A stretch of 64,000 nt of DNA from Flaccisagitta enflata (GCA_965153355.1 OZ231128.1:13888001-13952000); one strand, 5' to 3'; positions 51,170-63,720 are shown, counted from the stretch's first letter. Numbers and translations are program-made. The notes: generated by a model not told the origin, from the letters alone.

Positions 51170-52022
51170 CAGTGGGAACCCGATTTAACGACCTTGAAGG
51201 GACTGGGGAATTTTGGTCGTTAAATCCGAGTGTTGTTAAATCGAATTCATAGTTTCAGATGCATTTAATGGAGACAGTTTTGAAATAAACTCTCATTTTT
51301 TTGAATATGTATTTACTTCAGTTTTCGTGCAACTGGCCAACAGACCATGACATAAGCTAATAGATAGCCTCTTTTAGTAGTAGTAATTTTGATATAACAT
51401 ATTTATATGTTGTAGAATATCACATATAATGAACTTTATATCAAATTGTTTCAAACAAAATTGATTACAAAACTCTTAGTCCATGATATAACACCATTTT
51501 CAAAAAATGTCTATGTTTGATCCAAAGTTTAATTTCATGACAGAGAGTTACAGTACAAACTTGCAAAAAACAATTTTGCCTAGATTTTTTATTATCACTT
51601 TGGGAATCATTATCAGAGACAGAGAGAAAAATTAAAAAGGTGAGTGGAAAGAGGAGACAAGTTCTTTATGCATAGTTTTTCAGTTCTTGTTCCAAATATT
51701 TGTGTGTTTTTTTCTCATTCATCTTTGTTTTGTATTCTTTTTATAAATGTGTTTAAATTTTTTAAGACATATTAGTATCAAAATCAAAATTTAAGGTCAA
51801 AGAAGATTATCAATTATGAGGTTGATGTCACTAAATCAGGTTAAAGTCTTCCATTGGACTTAAAAACAGCGACTTTAAATCAGGTTTGGATGTAAAATTA
51901 GGTGTTGTTAAATCGAGTAAAATTAACATTACAAAAGCTTGTAAAAATTTGGGACTAAAGAAACTTGGCTGTTAAATCCGAAATGTCGTTAAATCAGGTG
52001 ACGAAAATGCGGTAGTCCACTG
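51170..52022. mobile_element. TA-flanked element with CAGTGG ends (pogo/Tigger-like)
   Basis: CAGTGGGAACCCGATTTAAC at the left and CCGCATTTTCGTCACC-containing complement at the right (ending AGTCCACTG), with TA at 51168-51169 and 52023-52024. GTTAAATC motifs recur throughout the last 200 bp (51830-52000). No transposase frame is preserved. The CAGTGG...ATTTAACGA terminus with TA duplication suggests a pogo/Tigger-type origin. Confidence 0.8.
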
Positions 52023-52399
52023 TACGTTAGAGTACGTAGAAGGGGTTGATGAAAAAGCAGGAAAAAAAAACAAAACAATAGCAAAGAGTGAAAAGTGGAA
52101 TGAGAAAAAGATAAAAAGAGGAAATAAAAAGCGGAAAGAAAGCAATCCATCGACGCTCCTCCTCTTCCTCCTCCTCCTTCTCCTCCTCCTCCTTCCTCTC
52201 CTCCTCAGACTCCTCCATCACAGCTTTCATTCTCTTTCTATGTTCCCCTTTCATTTCTTCGGTTTCCGTTTGCCATATGAAATTCCTTCTCTATTTTCCA
52301 TTCTCTCTCCGTCTCTGTTTCTGTTTCTCCGTCTCTCTGTTTGTCTGGTTTTCTTCCGCTATCTGTCTGTTTGTGTTGTGTCTTTTTTTTCATTTGCTA
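52023..52399. other. No gene; CCT-rich tract
   Basis: CTCCTCCT repeats at 52155-52210 and TCTCTGTTT-rich DNA. No exon supported. Confidence 0.5.
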
Positions 52400-52462
52400 C
52401 TTGGTTGGTTGGTTGGTTGGTTGGTTGGTTGGTTGGTTGGTTGGTTGGTTGGTTGGTTGGTT
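52400..52462. repeat. (TTGG)n array
   Basis: About 15 TTGG units. Confidence 0.97.
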
Positions 52463-52544
52463 GTTTTTTGGGTGGCTAGCTTAACAATGGCAAAAAAAAA
52501 ACCGGACGTGGCGGTTTTTGATGCCTTTTTGTGTATATGCGCGC

Positions 52545-53069
<525 letters not shown>

Positions 53070-53210
53070 TGTCCCCTCAGAGTGGCCTTTATTCCCCCTA
53101 TTATGTTGCTCCATACTTCCATTCCGTCACTGTCTTCCTTTTTTTTGTGACTTTCTCCTTAAGACGGAAGTGTCACTGGGACCAATGACCTTCTTTTCTG
53201 GGGGGGGGGG

Positions 53211-54360
53211 GGCTGATTTGGGTGGTTTTAGGTAGTCGTTGTGGCCTGAGTAAGATTTGCTTCGTCCTCGCTGGATAACTACGACTGTGTAGCTGATTTG
53301 GGTGGTTTTAGGTGGTTGAGGTGGCCTGAGTAAGATTCGCTTTGTCGTTGCTGAAAAACTACCACTGTGTCGCTGATTTGGGTGGTTTTAGATGGTCGAG
53401 GTGGCCTGAGTAAGATTTGCTTTGTCGTTGCTGGATAGCTACCACTGCGTAGCTAATTTGGGTGCTTTTAGGTGGTCGAGGTGGCCTGAGTAAGATTCGC
53501 TTTGTCGTTGCTGGATAACTACCACTGTGTCGCTGATTTGGGTGGTTTTAGATGGTCGAGGTGGCCTGAGTAAGATTTGCTTTGTCGTTGCTGGATAGCT
53601 ACCACTGCGTAGCTGATTTGGGTGCTTTTAGGTGGTCGAGGTGGCCTGAGTAAGATTTGCTTTGTAGTTGCTGGATAACTACCACTGTGTAGCTGATTTG
53701 GGTGCTTTTAGGTGGTCGGGGTGGCTTGAGTAAGATTTGCTTTGTTGTTGCTGGATGACTACTACTGTATCGCTGATTTAAGTGGTGTTAGATGGTCCAG
53801 GTGGCCTGAATAAGATTTTCCTCGTCGATGCTGGACAACTACGACTGTGTCGCTGATTTGAGTGGTTTTGGATGGTCCAGGTGGCCTGAGTAAGATTTGC
53901 TTTGTCGTTGCTGGATAACTACCACTGTGTCGCTGATTTGGGTGGTTTTAGGTGGTCGAGGTGGCCTGAGTAAGATTTGCTTCGTCGTTGCTGGATAACT
54001 ACCACTGTGTCGCTGATTTGGGTGCTTTTAGGTGGTCGAGGTGGCCTGAGTAAGATTTGCTTCGTCGATGCTTGATAACTACCACTCTGTCGCTGATTTG
54101 GGTGGTTTTAGATGGTCGAGGTGGCCTGAATAAGATTTGCTTCGTCGATGCTGGATAACTACGACTGTGTCGCTGATTTGGGTGGTTTTAAATGGTCGAG
54201 GTGGCCTGAGTAAGCTTTGCTTTGTCGTTGCTGGATAATTACCACTGTGTAGCTGATTTGGGTGCTTTTAGGTGGCCGAGATGATCTGGGTGGAGAACTA
54301 CCTCTGTGTAGCTGATTTGGGTGATCAGAGTGGCCTGGGTGAAGTTTGATTTGTCGTTGC
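53211..54360. repeat. 80-bp satellite, about 14 units
   Basis: The unit has AGCTGATTTGGGTGGTTTTA, GGTGGTCGAGGTGGCCTGAG, TAAGATTTGCTTTGTCGTTG and CTGGATAACTACCACTGTGT. CGCTGATTTG anchors are spaced exactly 80 bp at 53291, 53371, 53451, 53531, 53611 and 53691. The final units are diverged and shortened. Confidence 0.95.
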
Positions 54361-55272
<912 letters not shown>

Positions 55273-56248
55273 CAGGGTGTTTCACGCGTTTTGAGGTTTA
55301 AAGAATCAACATAACTTTTCTCCTAGAAAAGCTATTCCAATTCTGAAAAAAGGTCTGAATAGATCTTGAAGTGCAGTTTTTTTATGTCACCAATTTTTTG
55401 TATTTGCGCTTTTTACCTTGGGAGCTACGGGAGTTTAAAGTAAACAACATTATCCAGTTAACTAAACATGGTAAAGAAAAAAATTGACAACTTCTTTTTC
55501 TAGTTTCTGGTCAACTATTGGCCTGAACTACAGAAAATCCATGACTGTTTAAAAGCTCTGCAAAAAATTTTCAAAACGCAACGTTGCTGGACATTGTAGC
55601 TCCATTCATTTAGAAATGGCAAAAGATTGAAGAAACAAATCACAGATTGAAAAAAATGCTCATTTAATTTTTTTTCCATCGAGAAATTTTGCTCTTTCCG
55701 TCTTTGTCAATTACGTAACCCAGGATTGTCTTATCTACTCAATATCCATGAGCAAATTAAAGATCTATGAATTTTCTATAAAATGGTGCCAAGACCCAAT
55801 TTCTAACTCAATTCGTTTAATTCCTATGTTACAATAAAGATGGCCCATGAAAATCAGGTGGTACTGACTTTCCAAATTCTTGACCACCTGTCTTCATTTC
55901 TTCTGCCATTTCTAAACGGATAGAAGATATGAAGCAGCAAGGTCTCATTAGAAAGATCTTTCTGAGGGCTTCAAAATGGTCATGAATTTTGCTATGTTTT
56001 CTTATTGCTTGGATGTAACTTAAACAAGTAGTTTTTTTTTACCATAGTTATCCAGATTAAGATGAGGCTGGATATAGTTGTTTTTTTTCAAACTTATGGT
56101 GAGTATCTAAAAGCACATTTAAAAAGATTGGTGACATAAAAAAACTGCACTTCAAGATCTACTCAGACCTTTTTTCAGATTTGGATTAGCTTTTTTAGGA
56201 GAAAAGCTATGTTGTTTCTTTAAACCTCAAAACGCGTGAAACACCCTG
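55273..56248. mobile_element. Mariner-type MITE with ~110-130-bp inverted repeats
   Basis: CAGGGTGTTTCACGCGTTTT at the left and its inverse at the right, with TA at 55271-55272 and 56249-56250. Arms extend through TTGAGGTTTAAAGAA, GAAAAGCTA, AGGTCTGA(A)TAGATCTTG and AAGTGCAGTTTTTTTATGTC. Two copies of the CCATTTCTAAA module lie inside in opposite orientations (about 55603 and 55905). Confidence 0.9.
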
Positions 56249-56574
56249 TATTGCACACAAACAAATCGATTCTGTTCTATTTCAAACTCCCCTTCAAAAT
56301 TCAATAATTAATAACAGCCATTTCATTGAGCAATGTAAATTCTCACTTTGATCTGCGCCTAGCCCGGGGCAGGCATAAGCTAAACCGGACAGGGCATTGC
56401 TAAACTGAAGTTAGTTTTATCCTATCAAGAGAGAGAGAGAGTTGATTGTAGCTTTTGCGTGAGCACACACGCTTCCTTGGCCAGGAAGTATTTCCGTTTT
56501 CTGTGCACGAGTGCAACCGTTTTAACCCTTTGTGATGGGATCTTGAGGAGCTTCGAGTACGCGTGCGTGACCAA
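56249..56574. other. No gene recognised
   Basis: No repeats or coding signals beyond a short GA run at 56429-56441. Confidence 0.5.
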
Positions 56575-57215
56575 CACAGGACGACCCAACCTACTTATCA
56601 TATTGACACTATTTTAAGAGGGAATGGTAGATGTTAGAGGGATGTAGGGACGACCTAACCTACTTATCATATTGACACTATTTTAAGAGGGAATGGTAGA
56701 TGTTAGAGGGATGTAGGGACGACCTAACCTACTAATCATATTGACACTATTTCAAGAGGGAATGGTAGATGTTAGAAGGATGTAGGGACGACCCAACCTA
56801 CTTATCATATTGACACTATTTTAAGAGGGTATGGTAGATGTTAATAGGATGTAGGGACGACCCAACCTACTTATCATTTTGACACTTTTTTTCAGAGGGG
56901 ATGGTAGATGTTAGAGAGATGTAGGGTCGACCCAACCTACTTATCATATTGACACGATCTTATGAGGAAATGGTAGATGATAAAAGGATGTAGGGACGAC
57001 CCAACCTACTTATCATATTGACACTATTCTAGGAGGAAATGGTAGATGTTAGAGGGATGTATGGACGACCCAACCTGCTTATCATATTGACACTGTTTAA
57101 AGAGGGGATGGTAGATGTTAGAGGGATGTAGGGAGGACCCAACCTACTCATCACATTGACTCTTTTTTAGAGGGGATGGTAGATGTTAGAGGGATGTAGG
57201 GACGACCCAACCTTC
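56575..57215. repeat. 69-bp satellite, about 9 units
   Basis: The unit holds GTAGGGACGACCCAACCTAC, TTATCATATTGACACTATTT and TAAGAGGGAATGGTAGATGT, TAGAGGGA. Units are 69-71 bp. Confidence 0.92.
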
Positions 57216-57640
57216 GCAGTGCGCACTCTCTAAAATGGGGGTTATGTAAAAAAGATCTAGTGATGACCATTTCATAATGGCACTCTGCTAGGGGGCGACT
57301 AGAGTTGTTAGAGGGGTTCACGGATGATTGTCGGTTGATAAGCTTCCCCATTTCTAACTTTCATACTCCACCTTTCACCTTCTTCGCCATCTAATTTCCA
57401 TCCTCCTCCATCCTCATCCCTCTTTTGACTCACTGACAATATTGTCTCGGTTCACTGATAATCAGGTTTTTAGGTCAAGTGCTCACGAGCTCCATAGTAT
57501 GAGCCAAAGACACAATTTTGTATAATTGAGAAGGTAATTATGATTTTAAAACAGAAAATACAGTCGAGACAGAATAGTGGCTACCAATTTTCGTGCAACT
57601 CTCCGTTTCTTTTCTCCTATTGTTCTCTTTTTCTTTCTCT
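57216..57640. other. No gene recognised
   Basis: No supported feature. Confidence 0.5.
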
Positions 57641-58278
<638 letters not shown>

Positions 58279-58332
58279 TTCAAAGCAAAACGCTATATTT
58301 CCATCTCTCTCTGCATGATGTTGTGACTGTGA

Positions 58333-58599
58333 GGGTGCGTTTCTAGTCATAGACAATGGCGTTTTTAACGGGCCACTCAGTCGCTCGCTACATTTGTTCG
58401 CTCGCAATGCTCACTCTGCTCACTCACTCTGCAGTGCTACGCTTTACTACGCTCTCTTTGCTCACTCGCTCCATTCACGGGCTTGCTCACTCATTTCACT
58501 CACTCCCTCATGGGATAGTTAAAATTCTTGAATATATGTTCACGCTGTAAACGCGTTCAACGGCAACACGCGTTTTTCGTCTCCACTAGAAACACGCCC
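58333..58599 (-). mobile_element. GGGCGTGTTTC-ended element, copy 5
   Basis: Reverse orientation: GGGTGCGTTTCTAGTCATAG start, AACGGGCCACTCAGTCGCTC, CTCACTCCCTCATGGGATAG, TATATGTTCACGCTG, end CACTAGAAACACGCCC. TGA adjoins both ends; a longer target duplication is not visible. Confidence 0.8.
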
Positions 58600-58710
58600 T
58601 GAGTCTGTAACAACTCGTTTTTCCAATTTCATGGCAGAGGAGCTCTCATAAAACTTTGAATTCGGGGACTCAATTTTTGTGTCAATCACCTGCCAAAACT
58701 CTCAACTTTA

Positions 58711-59105
58711 TAGCGTATGTATCTTTCTTTGACTCATTTTGCTTTATTTCTCATGTATCTTTCCTTTCATTAACTTTAGCGTATGTATCTTTCTTTGACT
58801 CATTGTGCTTTATTTCTCATGTATCTTTCCTTTCATTAACTTTAGCGTATGTATCTTTCTTTGACTCATTTTGCTTTATTTCTCATGTATCTTTCCTTTC
58901 ATTAACGTTAGCGTATATATCTTTCTTTGACTCATTTTGCTTTATTTCTCATGTATCTTTCTTTGACTCATTTTGCTTTATTTCTCATGTATCTTTCCTT
59001 TCATTAACTTTAGCGTATGTATCTTTCTTTGACTCATTTTGCTTTATTTCTCATGTATCCTTCTTTGACTCATTGTGCTTTATTTCTCATGTATCTATCC
59101 TTTCG
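58711..59105. repeat. 66-bp minisatellite (22 codons per unit)
   Basis: Units TAGCGTATGTATCTTTCTTT, GACTCATTTTGCTTTATTTC, TCATGTATCTTTCCTTTCAT, TAACTT. Two units have lost a ~30-bp half. The + strand reads a hydrophobic 22-residue repeat (YVSFFDSFCFISHVSF) because 66 is a multiple of three; there is no other coding evidence. Confidence 0.9.
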
Positions 59106-59448
59106 TCGAGCATCTTACCCAAAGTTTGGCCCAACACTAACTTCAACCAGGCGTAGAAAATTCGTTTTCTCAGCTCAGTGTACGACGTTCAAGTACAAAG
59201 TACAAAGATATAATATAATATAAAGTATAGCAACCAAAGCAGACCCGTTAGTCCTTAACTACTATCTTGTTTTTAGCAAGATAGTAGTGGTTGCTACCAG
59301 TACAAAAACTTTGACCGAAGCAAGAGAGAAAATATTTGTTCGGTCGGTGATATGTTGTCTACTGAGGGGTTATCTCGACTCCGATTTTTGAGCAGTGCGG
59401 AGGCTACTGTATCCTCAAACCCCCTCAGCTTTTTGCCCTACCTTATCC
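59106..59448. other. No gene; interrupted hairpin
   Basis: ACTACTATCTTG and CAAGATAGTAGT form a 12-bp stem with a 7-base loop (59259-59289). An outer pair AGCAACC/GGTTGCT (59229 and 59291) could extend it. Confidence 0.7.
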
Positions 59449-59830
59449 CTTTTTGGGCAGCGGCACCACAGTCGGCCGAAGTCTTGTAGAACACAGGGGG
59501 GAATTCCGAGACATCCGTCCATCGGTCCTTCCCTCCCCGCCGTTAAACATCGTGGCTTCAAATTAGCCCTCCCAGGCCTCAATTAAGTCCATCAGGCCTT
59601 AAATCAGCCTTCCAGACTTCAAATCAGCCCCTCATGTCTCAAAATTTGCACTCCAGACCACAAATCTGCCCTCCAGTCCTTCAACTAGCTCTCCAAGCTT
59701 CAAATCAGGCAGCCCTCCGTGCCTCAAATTTGCTCTCCAGATCTCAAATCTGCTCTCCTAGCCTAAATTCTGCCTTCCAGCTCTCAAATATGCCTTCAGT
59801 GGCCTTAATCAGTCATCTAAGGCCTAACAT
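59449..59830. mobile_element. Arm-and-core element, copy 8 (right arm missing)
   Basis: GGGCAGCGGCACCACAGTCG, GCCGAAGTCTTGTAGAACAC, AGGGGGGAATTCCGAGAC and (CGTCCATC)-like tract, then a core of ~24-bp units around CAGGCCTCAAATTAGCCCTC. The right arm is absent, apparently replaced by the hairpin at 59853. Confidence 0.7.
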
Positions 59831-59852
59831 ATGCCCAGAACTTTTTTTAGAG

Positions 59853-59924
59853 CGGGCCCGTGGGCCCACATTTTGGCTGTCAGGCCCGCTATTTTGGCTG
59901 ACTGCGGGCCCGGTTGGCCCGCTC
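59853..59924. repeat. GC-rich 72-bp inverted repeat
   Basis: AGAGCGGGCCCGTGGGCCC at one end and GGGCCCGGTTGGCCCGCTCT at the other, around ATTTTGGCTG direct repeats. Confidence 0.8.
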
Positions 59925-60490
59925 TAGTTTCTGCTTTGCATTTAATCTTTTTCTCTGAAGCAACTTTGATTACTACGCGAATCAATATAAAAGCCGCACT
60001 TTTAAATGACAATTTACCATATTGAATTTCAAAATAATCAAATAAAATTTTAGACCATTTTAAAGCTCTCAAAGAGAACTTTCATTTGGCTCCAATCTGG
60101 TATTTCTAGCTTTATTCGTTTAGAAATGGCATAGAAAAGAGTGGAAACATTGCCATTTTCAGTTTTGCAATCTTATTGTCCATCCATTGGTCCCGATGTC
60201 CTTTACAAGGGTTTTTTTAGCGTCTATATCTTAGAATGGAAGAGAAGATTAGGAACTTGGAAGAGTAGACAGTTAATCCACTGGTTATTTTTTAATTTTT
60301 AGCATGCCTGCTTGTTTGTCAGTCTGTCAGTTTTATGAAAGTTCTGACGCGACGCGACGTGACGTTGGTCTATGACCTTGTATTTGCTTTGGTCAATCAC
60401 TTGATTTGCATCCACACTCACTTTTCTGCTCCCTTCTTGACAAAAAAACTCCGTAGATTGATCTCTCTTGTACTTTAAAGTACTGGGGGA
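59925..60490. other. No gene; one copy of the shared module
   Basis: The inverted module (TTATTCGTTTAGAAATGGCA) lies at about 60112-60131, preceded by TGGCTCCAATCTGG. No clear terminal repeats around it. Confidence 0.5.
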
Positions 60491-60691
60491 TTTTTAGTCG
60501 CGTGCTAAGCGACTATACACCCCGCTATGTCCGTCTGTTGGTGGGTTGCTCGGTCGGTCCCCTTTTTTTTTTTTTTGGCATTTTTGAGCTTTCTGAGCAT
60601 ACCGCTCCTGCCCAAATGCTCTGGTGACCTTCTCCAGCACTGCTCCTGCCCGCTTGCATGCGACTAGGGTAGCCGTGTATCCAGCCTTGTT
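60491..60691 (+). mobile_element. Hairpin-ended element, copy 10
   Basis: TTTTTAGTCGCGTGCTAAGC hairpin, CTATACACCCCGCTATGTCC, (GGTC)n, poly-T, GCATACCGCTCCTGCCC, GCACTGCTCCTGCCCGC, GCATGCGACTAGGGTAGCC, GTGTATCCAGCCTTGTT. Confidence 0.85.
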
Positions 60692-60983
60692 CTTAATGTG
60701 GACAGTTTAAAATTTCAGGTAAAAAACCACTCTCCAACCTTTTAACCTCTAGTTCCAGTCGGAAACAAATGTTTTAATCAGCGACCATTGATTTCATCCT
60801 CTCTCATCAGGTAAGGATAGTTTAGTAGGCGTTGTAGGAACTAGGCAAGCTGAAGTTAACAAATAGTACGGTCAATAGATGTGTCCTGTTCATGGTGATG
60901 CCTTCTTATATCATCGACTCTTGACTTTGTTTCGCACAGAATGACAGAATTTGTCGTCTAGAGAAAGAAGGCAATCAAAAGCC

Positions 60984-61104
60984 ATGTTTGTGCAAATACT
61001 TCTGCTCTTTGTGGCAATCGGCTCCTACTTTTTGGACATTGGTCTGGACGTTCTTGTGGCCAAAGAACAAAGTGCCACATTGTTCTTAAGATATGATTTG
61101 CAAA
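60984..61104 (+). CDS. Candidate first coding exon, XK-related (XKR)-like membrane protein
   Basis: ATG at 60984 in a GCC-ATG context opens 40 codons ending at a good donor, CAAA^GTAAGG (61105), phase 1. An in-frame TGA lies about 40 bp upstream, just after an acceptor-like TTTGTTTCGCACAG, so a 5' UTR exon boundary near 60942 is plausible. Residues 3-28 form one hydrophobic segment, QILLLFVAIGSYFLDIGLDV then LVA. The pattern [F/Y]-L-x-D-[I/L]-G-x-D-[L/V]-x-x-A within the first membrane helix is typical of XK-related proteins, whose members include caspase-activated phospholipid scramblases. This is one short exon and no downstream exon was found before the window ends. The family call is inference from a single helix. 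Confidence 0.4.
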
Positions 61105-61231
61105 GTAAGGTTTGAATTTAAATGGTAATTTTGTCTGAAGTAGTTTTCATATGTTGTGTTTGCATATAATTGAGAAAAATTGCCTCAGGGGTCCTTAAAA
61201 AAGAATGATCTTGCGTCTTACCATCTTGGGA

Positions 61232-61842
61232 TACCATCTTGGCCATAAATATACAGACAGCTTTAAAGTGTCATAGCTCCCTTAATTTTTATCACAGTAA
61301 GATGATTTTTTTTTCTTCAAAATTTGCGTCTTCAAAAAATTTATCCAATGAGACCAAGCTGGTTCCTGTATCTTTATTCGTTTATTCGTTTATTCGTTTC
61401 GAGCAGAACAAAGAGAACTTTTGCTATTTGCAAAATAGGTGGGGCGATTTTTTTCTAGCCGCTTGAAGATGGCGCACTGGTGCTGTACCAATATACAAAG
61501 AAATTTCATAAAGATGGGATGAGTGAAGTTCTTCCCACATTAGCTGACCAGTTTGGATCTCAATCCAATAGAGAATATGTGGAATGAAGCAAAAAACCCG
61601 CAGCAACACAAGAAAACAACAACAAAATTGAGGCAGAAAAAAATGGTGCAAAAGGTTTGGAACATCATCACTCAGTACCCCCAATCTCTCTACAAGTCAA
61701 TGCCACAGCCTGTGCAGGCGACAGTGGATGCCCAAGACAGTGATGCTAAAAATTAGATGCATTCTGACATGTTTTCTGACCTCTTTTAGACAGTAAATAA
61801 ACTTATACATCAACTGTCCGTATGTTTATTGCTGAGATGGTA
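61232..61842 (+). pseudogene. Tc1-like element with broken transposase C-terminus
   Basis: Left end TACCATCTTGGCCATAAATA (with a partial duplicate of the tip at 61219) and right end ...GCTGAGATGGTA, TA-flanked. On the + strand DGALVLYQYTKKFH (61468) matches the second catalytic Asp region, and LDLNPIENMWNE (61553) the third-acid block, about 34 residues apart as in DD34E transposases. They lie in different frames, so a frameshift separates them. The N-terminal DNA-binding part is gone. Same family as 12214-12808. It lies downstream of the 60984 exon, presumably in its intron. Confidence 0.85.
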
Positions 61843-61864
61843 AAAAAGTCCCCGATGATTTGTT

Positions 61865-62280
61865 TCTATAAAAGTTGGACAATATTACTACTCAACCCCT
61901 ATCATACCAAAGGATGAGAGCCTTTGGAGCTCTCAATTGTGTTCAATCCGGACCCATCACAACTCTCCTCAGTATTCAATAACAACTATGCATTATCATG
62001 AAATTATTCACACAACAATCCCAGCAATAGAAAAAATAAATAATTTTCACCTGTTAGCTTCAAGCGCCAATGACCAGAAAGAGTATCAGATGAGTGTATT
62101 GAATGGTGGTGGGGCCTAATCCAAATATCCCTCACATCCATCTTATCTTCCCATTGTAAAAGGCTCATGCAACCAACAGCCTAAAATCAAAATCCTTTCC
62201 ACTGACTGAGACCATTCCCTGAAACATCTCATGTCAACCCAAAAATATAAAAGATCTGAAGTAGTTGGCATATCCTTTAT
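61865..62280. repeat. Segmental duplication, copy A (uninterrupted)
   Basis: AAAGTTGGACAATATTACTA, CTCAACCCCTATCATACC, GGATGAGAGCCTTTGGAGCT through GCTCATGCAACCAACAGCCT. It matches copy B, but lacks the insertion. Confidence 0.9.
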
Positions 62281-62434
62281 ATTTATTATAAACAAATTAC
62301 TAAAGGATGATTTAGCTTTCTACCTAAGGATAATTTGAATACCAAAGGCAATGTTTTTAAAAACCATACCATTAGAGGCAAGAATCGAGAATCAACCATT
62401 TGGGATTGTCGGCATTCTGTACCATGACACTGAA

Positions 62435-62660
62435 ATCTATGAAAGTTGGACAACATTACTACTCAACCCCTATCTTACCGAAGGATGAGAGCTTTTGGAG
62501 CTCTCAATGGTGTTTAGTCCAGACCCATCACAACTATCCTTAGTATTCAATAACAACTATGACCATCTTACCATTATCATGAAATTATTCAAAAAAACAA
62601 TCCCAACAATAAAAAAAATTGATAATTTTCACCTGTTTGCTTCAAGTGCCAATGACAAGA
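62435..62660. repeat. Segmental duplication, copy B, left part
   Basis: Same sequence as 61865-62078 with scattered substitutions. It stops at AATGACAAGA, where the insertion begins. Confidence 0.9.
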
Positions 62661-63720
62661 ACAAGGCCTTGAGATGTCCAATAGATGCGTCCTCTTTAAA
62701 TGTAAGATATTTTCTTACAAATTATTAAGATATAAAGATATTAAGATATAATGATTTGAAAATATAAAGATACAGAGATAAAGACAAAAATGAAAAATAT
62801 AAACTGATTCCTCCCTCCCCCACCCCCACGCCTCCCTCCTCCCCACGCCTCCCCACCCTCCCCCCACGCCCTCCTCCCCCTTCCCCCTCTGCCTCCCCAC
62901 CCCTCCCCCACGCCTCCCCCACCCTCCCCCCACGCCTCCCCTCCTCCCCCCACGCCTCCCCACCCCTCCCACGCCTCCTCCTCTCCCCTGGCCCCACCTC
63001 GCCCGCCTCCACCTCCCCACCCCCTCTCCCCACGCCTCCCCACGCCTCCCCACTGCGCCTCCCCACCTCCCCCACGCCTCCCCACCCCTCCCCCACGCCT
63101 CCCCAGCCCTCCCCCCACGCCTCCCCCGCCTCATCCTCACAAAGAGACATGAAGGGATTTGGAGAGACATGAAGAGACATGAGGAAACATGAGGAAGAAA
63201 CATGAGGAGACATATAGAGACATGAAGAGACATGAGAGACATGAGAGACCTAAGAGACCTAAGAGACCTAAGAGATAGAAGAGACATAAGAGACATAAGA
63301 TGTAAGTGATGTAAGAGACATAAGAGACATAAGAGATATATGAGACACAAGAGATATATAGGATATATAAGAGACATAAAGGAGACATACAGGAGAAAAA
63401 AGAGAGGAGACAAAGAGACATGAGATATAAGAGACATAAGATAACTAAGATATGTAAGAGAAATAAGAGACATGAGAGACATAAGAGACATATAGGAGAC
63501 AATAGATACAAAAGAGACAAAAGAGACGTAAGAGATGAAAAAGATAAAAGAAATATAAGCGACATGAAGAGAGAAGAAGAGAAATGAGGAGAAAACCTTG
63601 AAAATCGCGTTTTAGAATTTTCGCGTGACACTCAGACAGACAGACATTCAGACAGACTGACAGACAGATAGACCTACCAAGGGACATACCCTCTTATAGA
63701 GATACAAGGACGCATCTAAA
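62661..63720 (-). mobile_element. Hairpin-ended element, variant copy 11, in a verified insertion site
   Basis: ACAAGGCC start; AGATGCGTCC 22 bases in; a C-rich core (62812-63128, CCCCACGCCTCC units); a GAGACATAAGAGACATGAAG core (63145-63560); a GACAGACA tract; CCTCTTATAGAG (as in copy 2); and a hairpin AGATACAAGGACGCATCT followed by AAA. GGACGCATCT is the exact complement of the offset motif. Copy A of the surrounding duplication (62061-62095) shows the site without it. Long Gly/Arg-rich minus-strand frames are the C-rich core. Confidence 0.75.

Noticed and set aside
62715-63491. 258-codon Gly/Arg-rich protein on the minus strand
   Set aside because: It is the CCCCACGCC and GAGACATAA repeat core of the hairpin-ended insertion; other frames are equally open.
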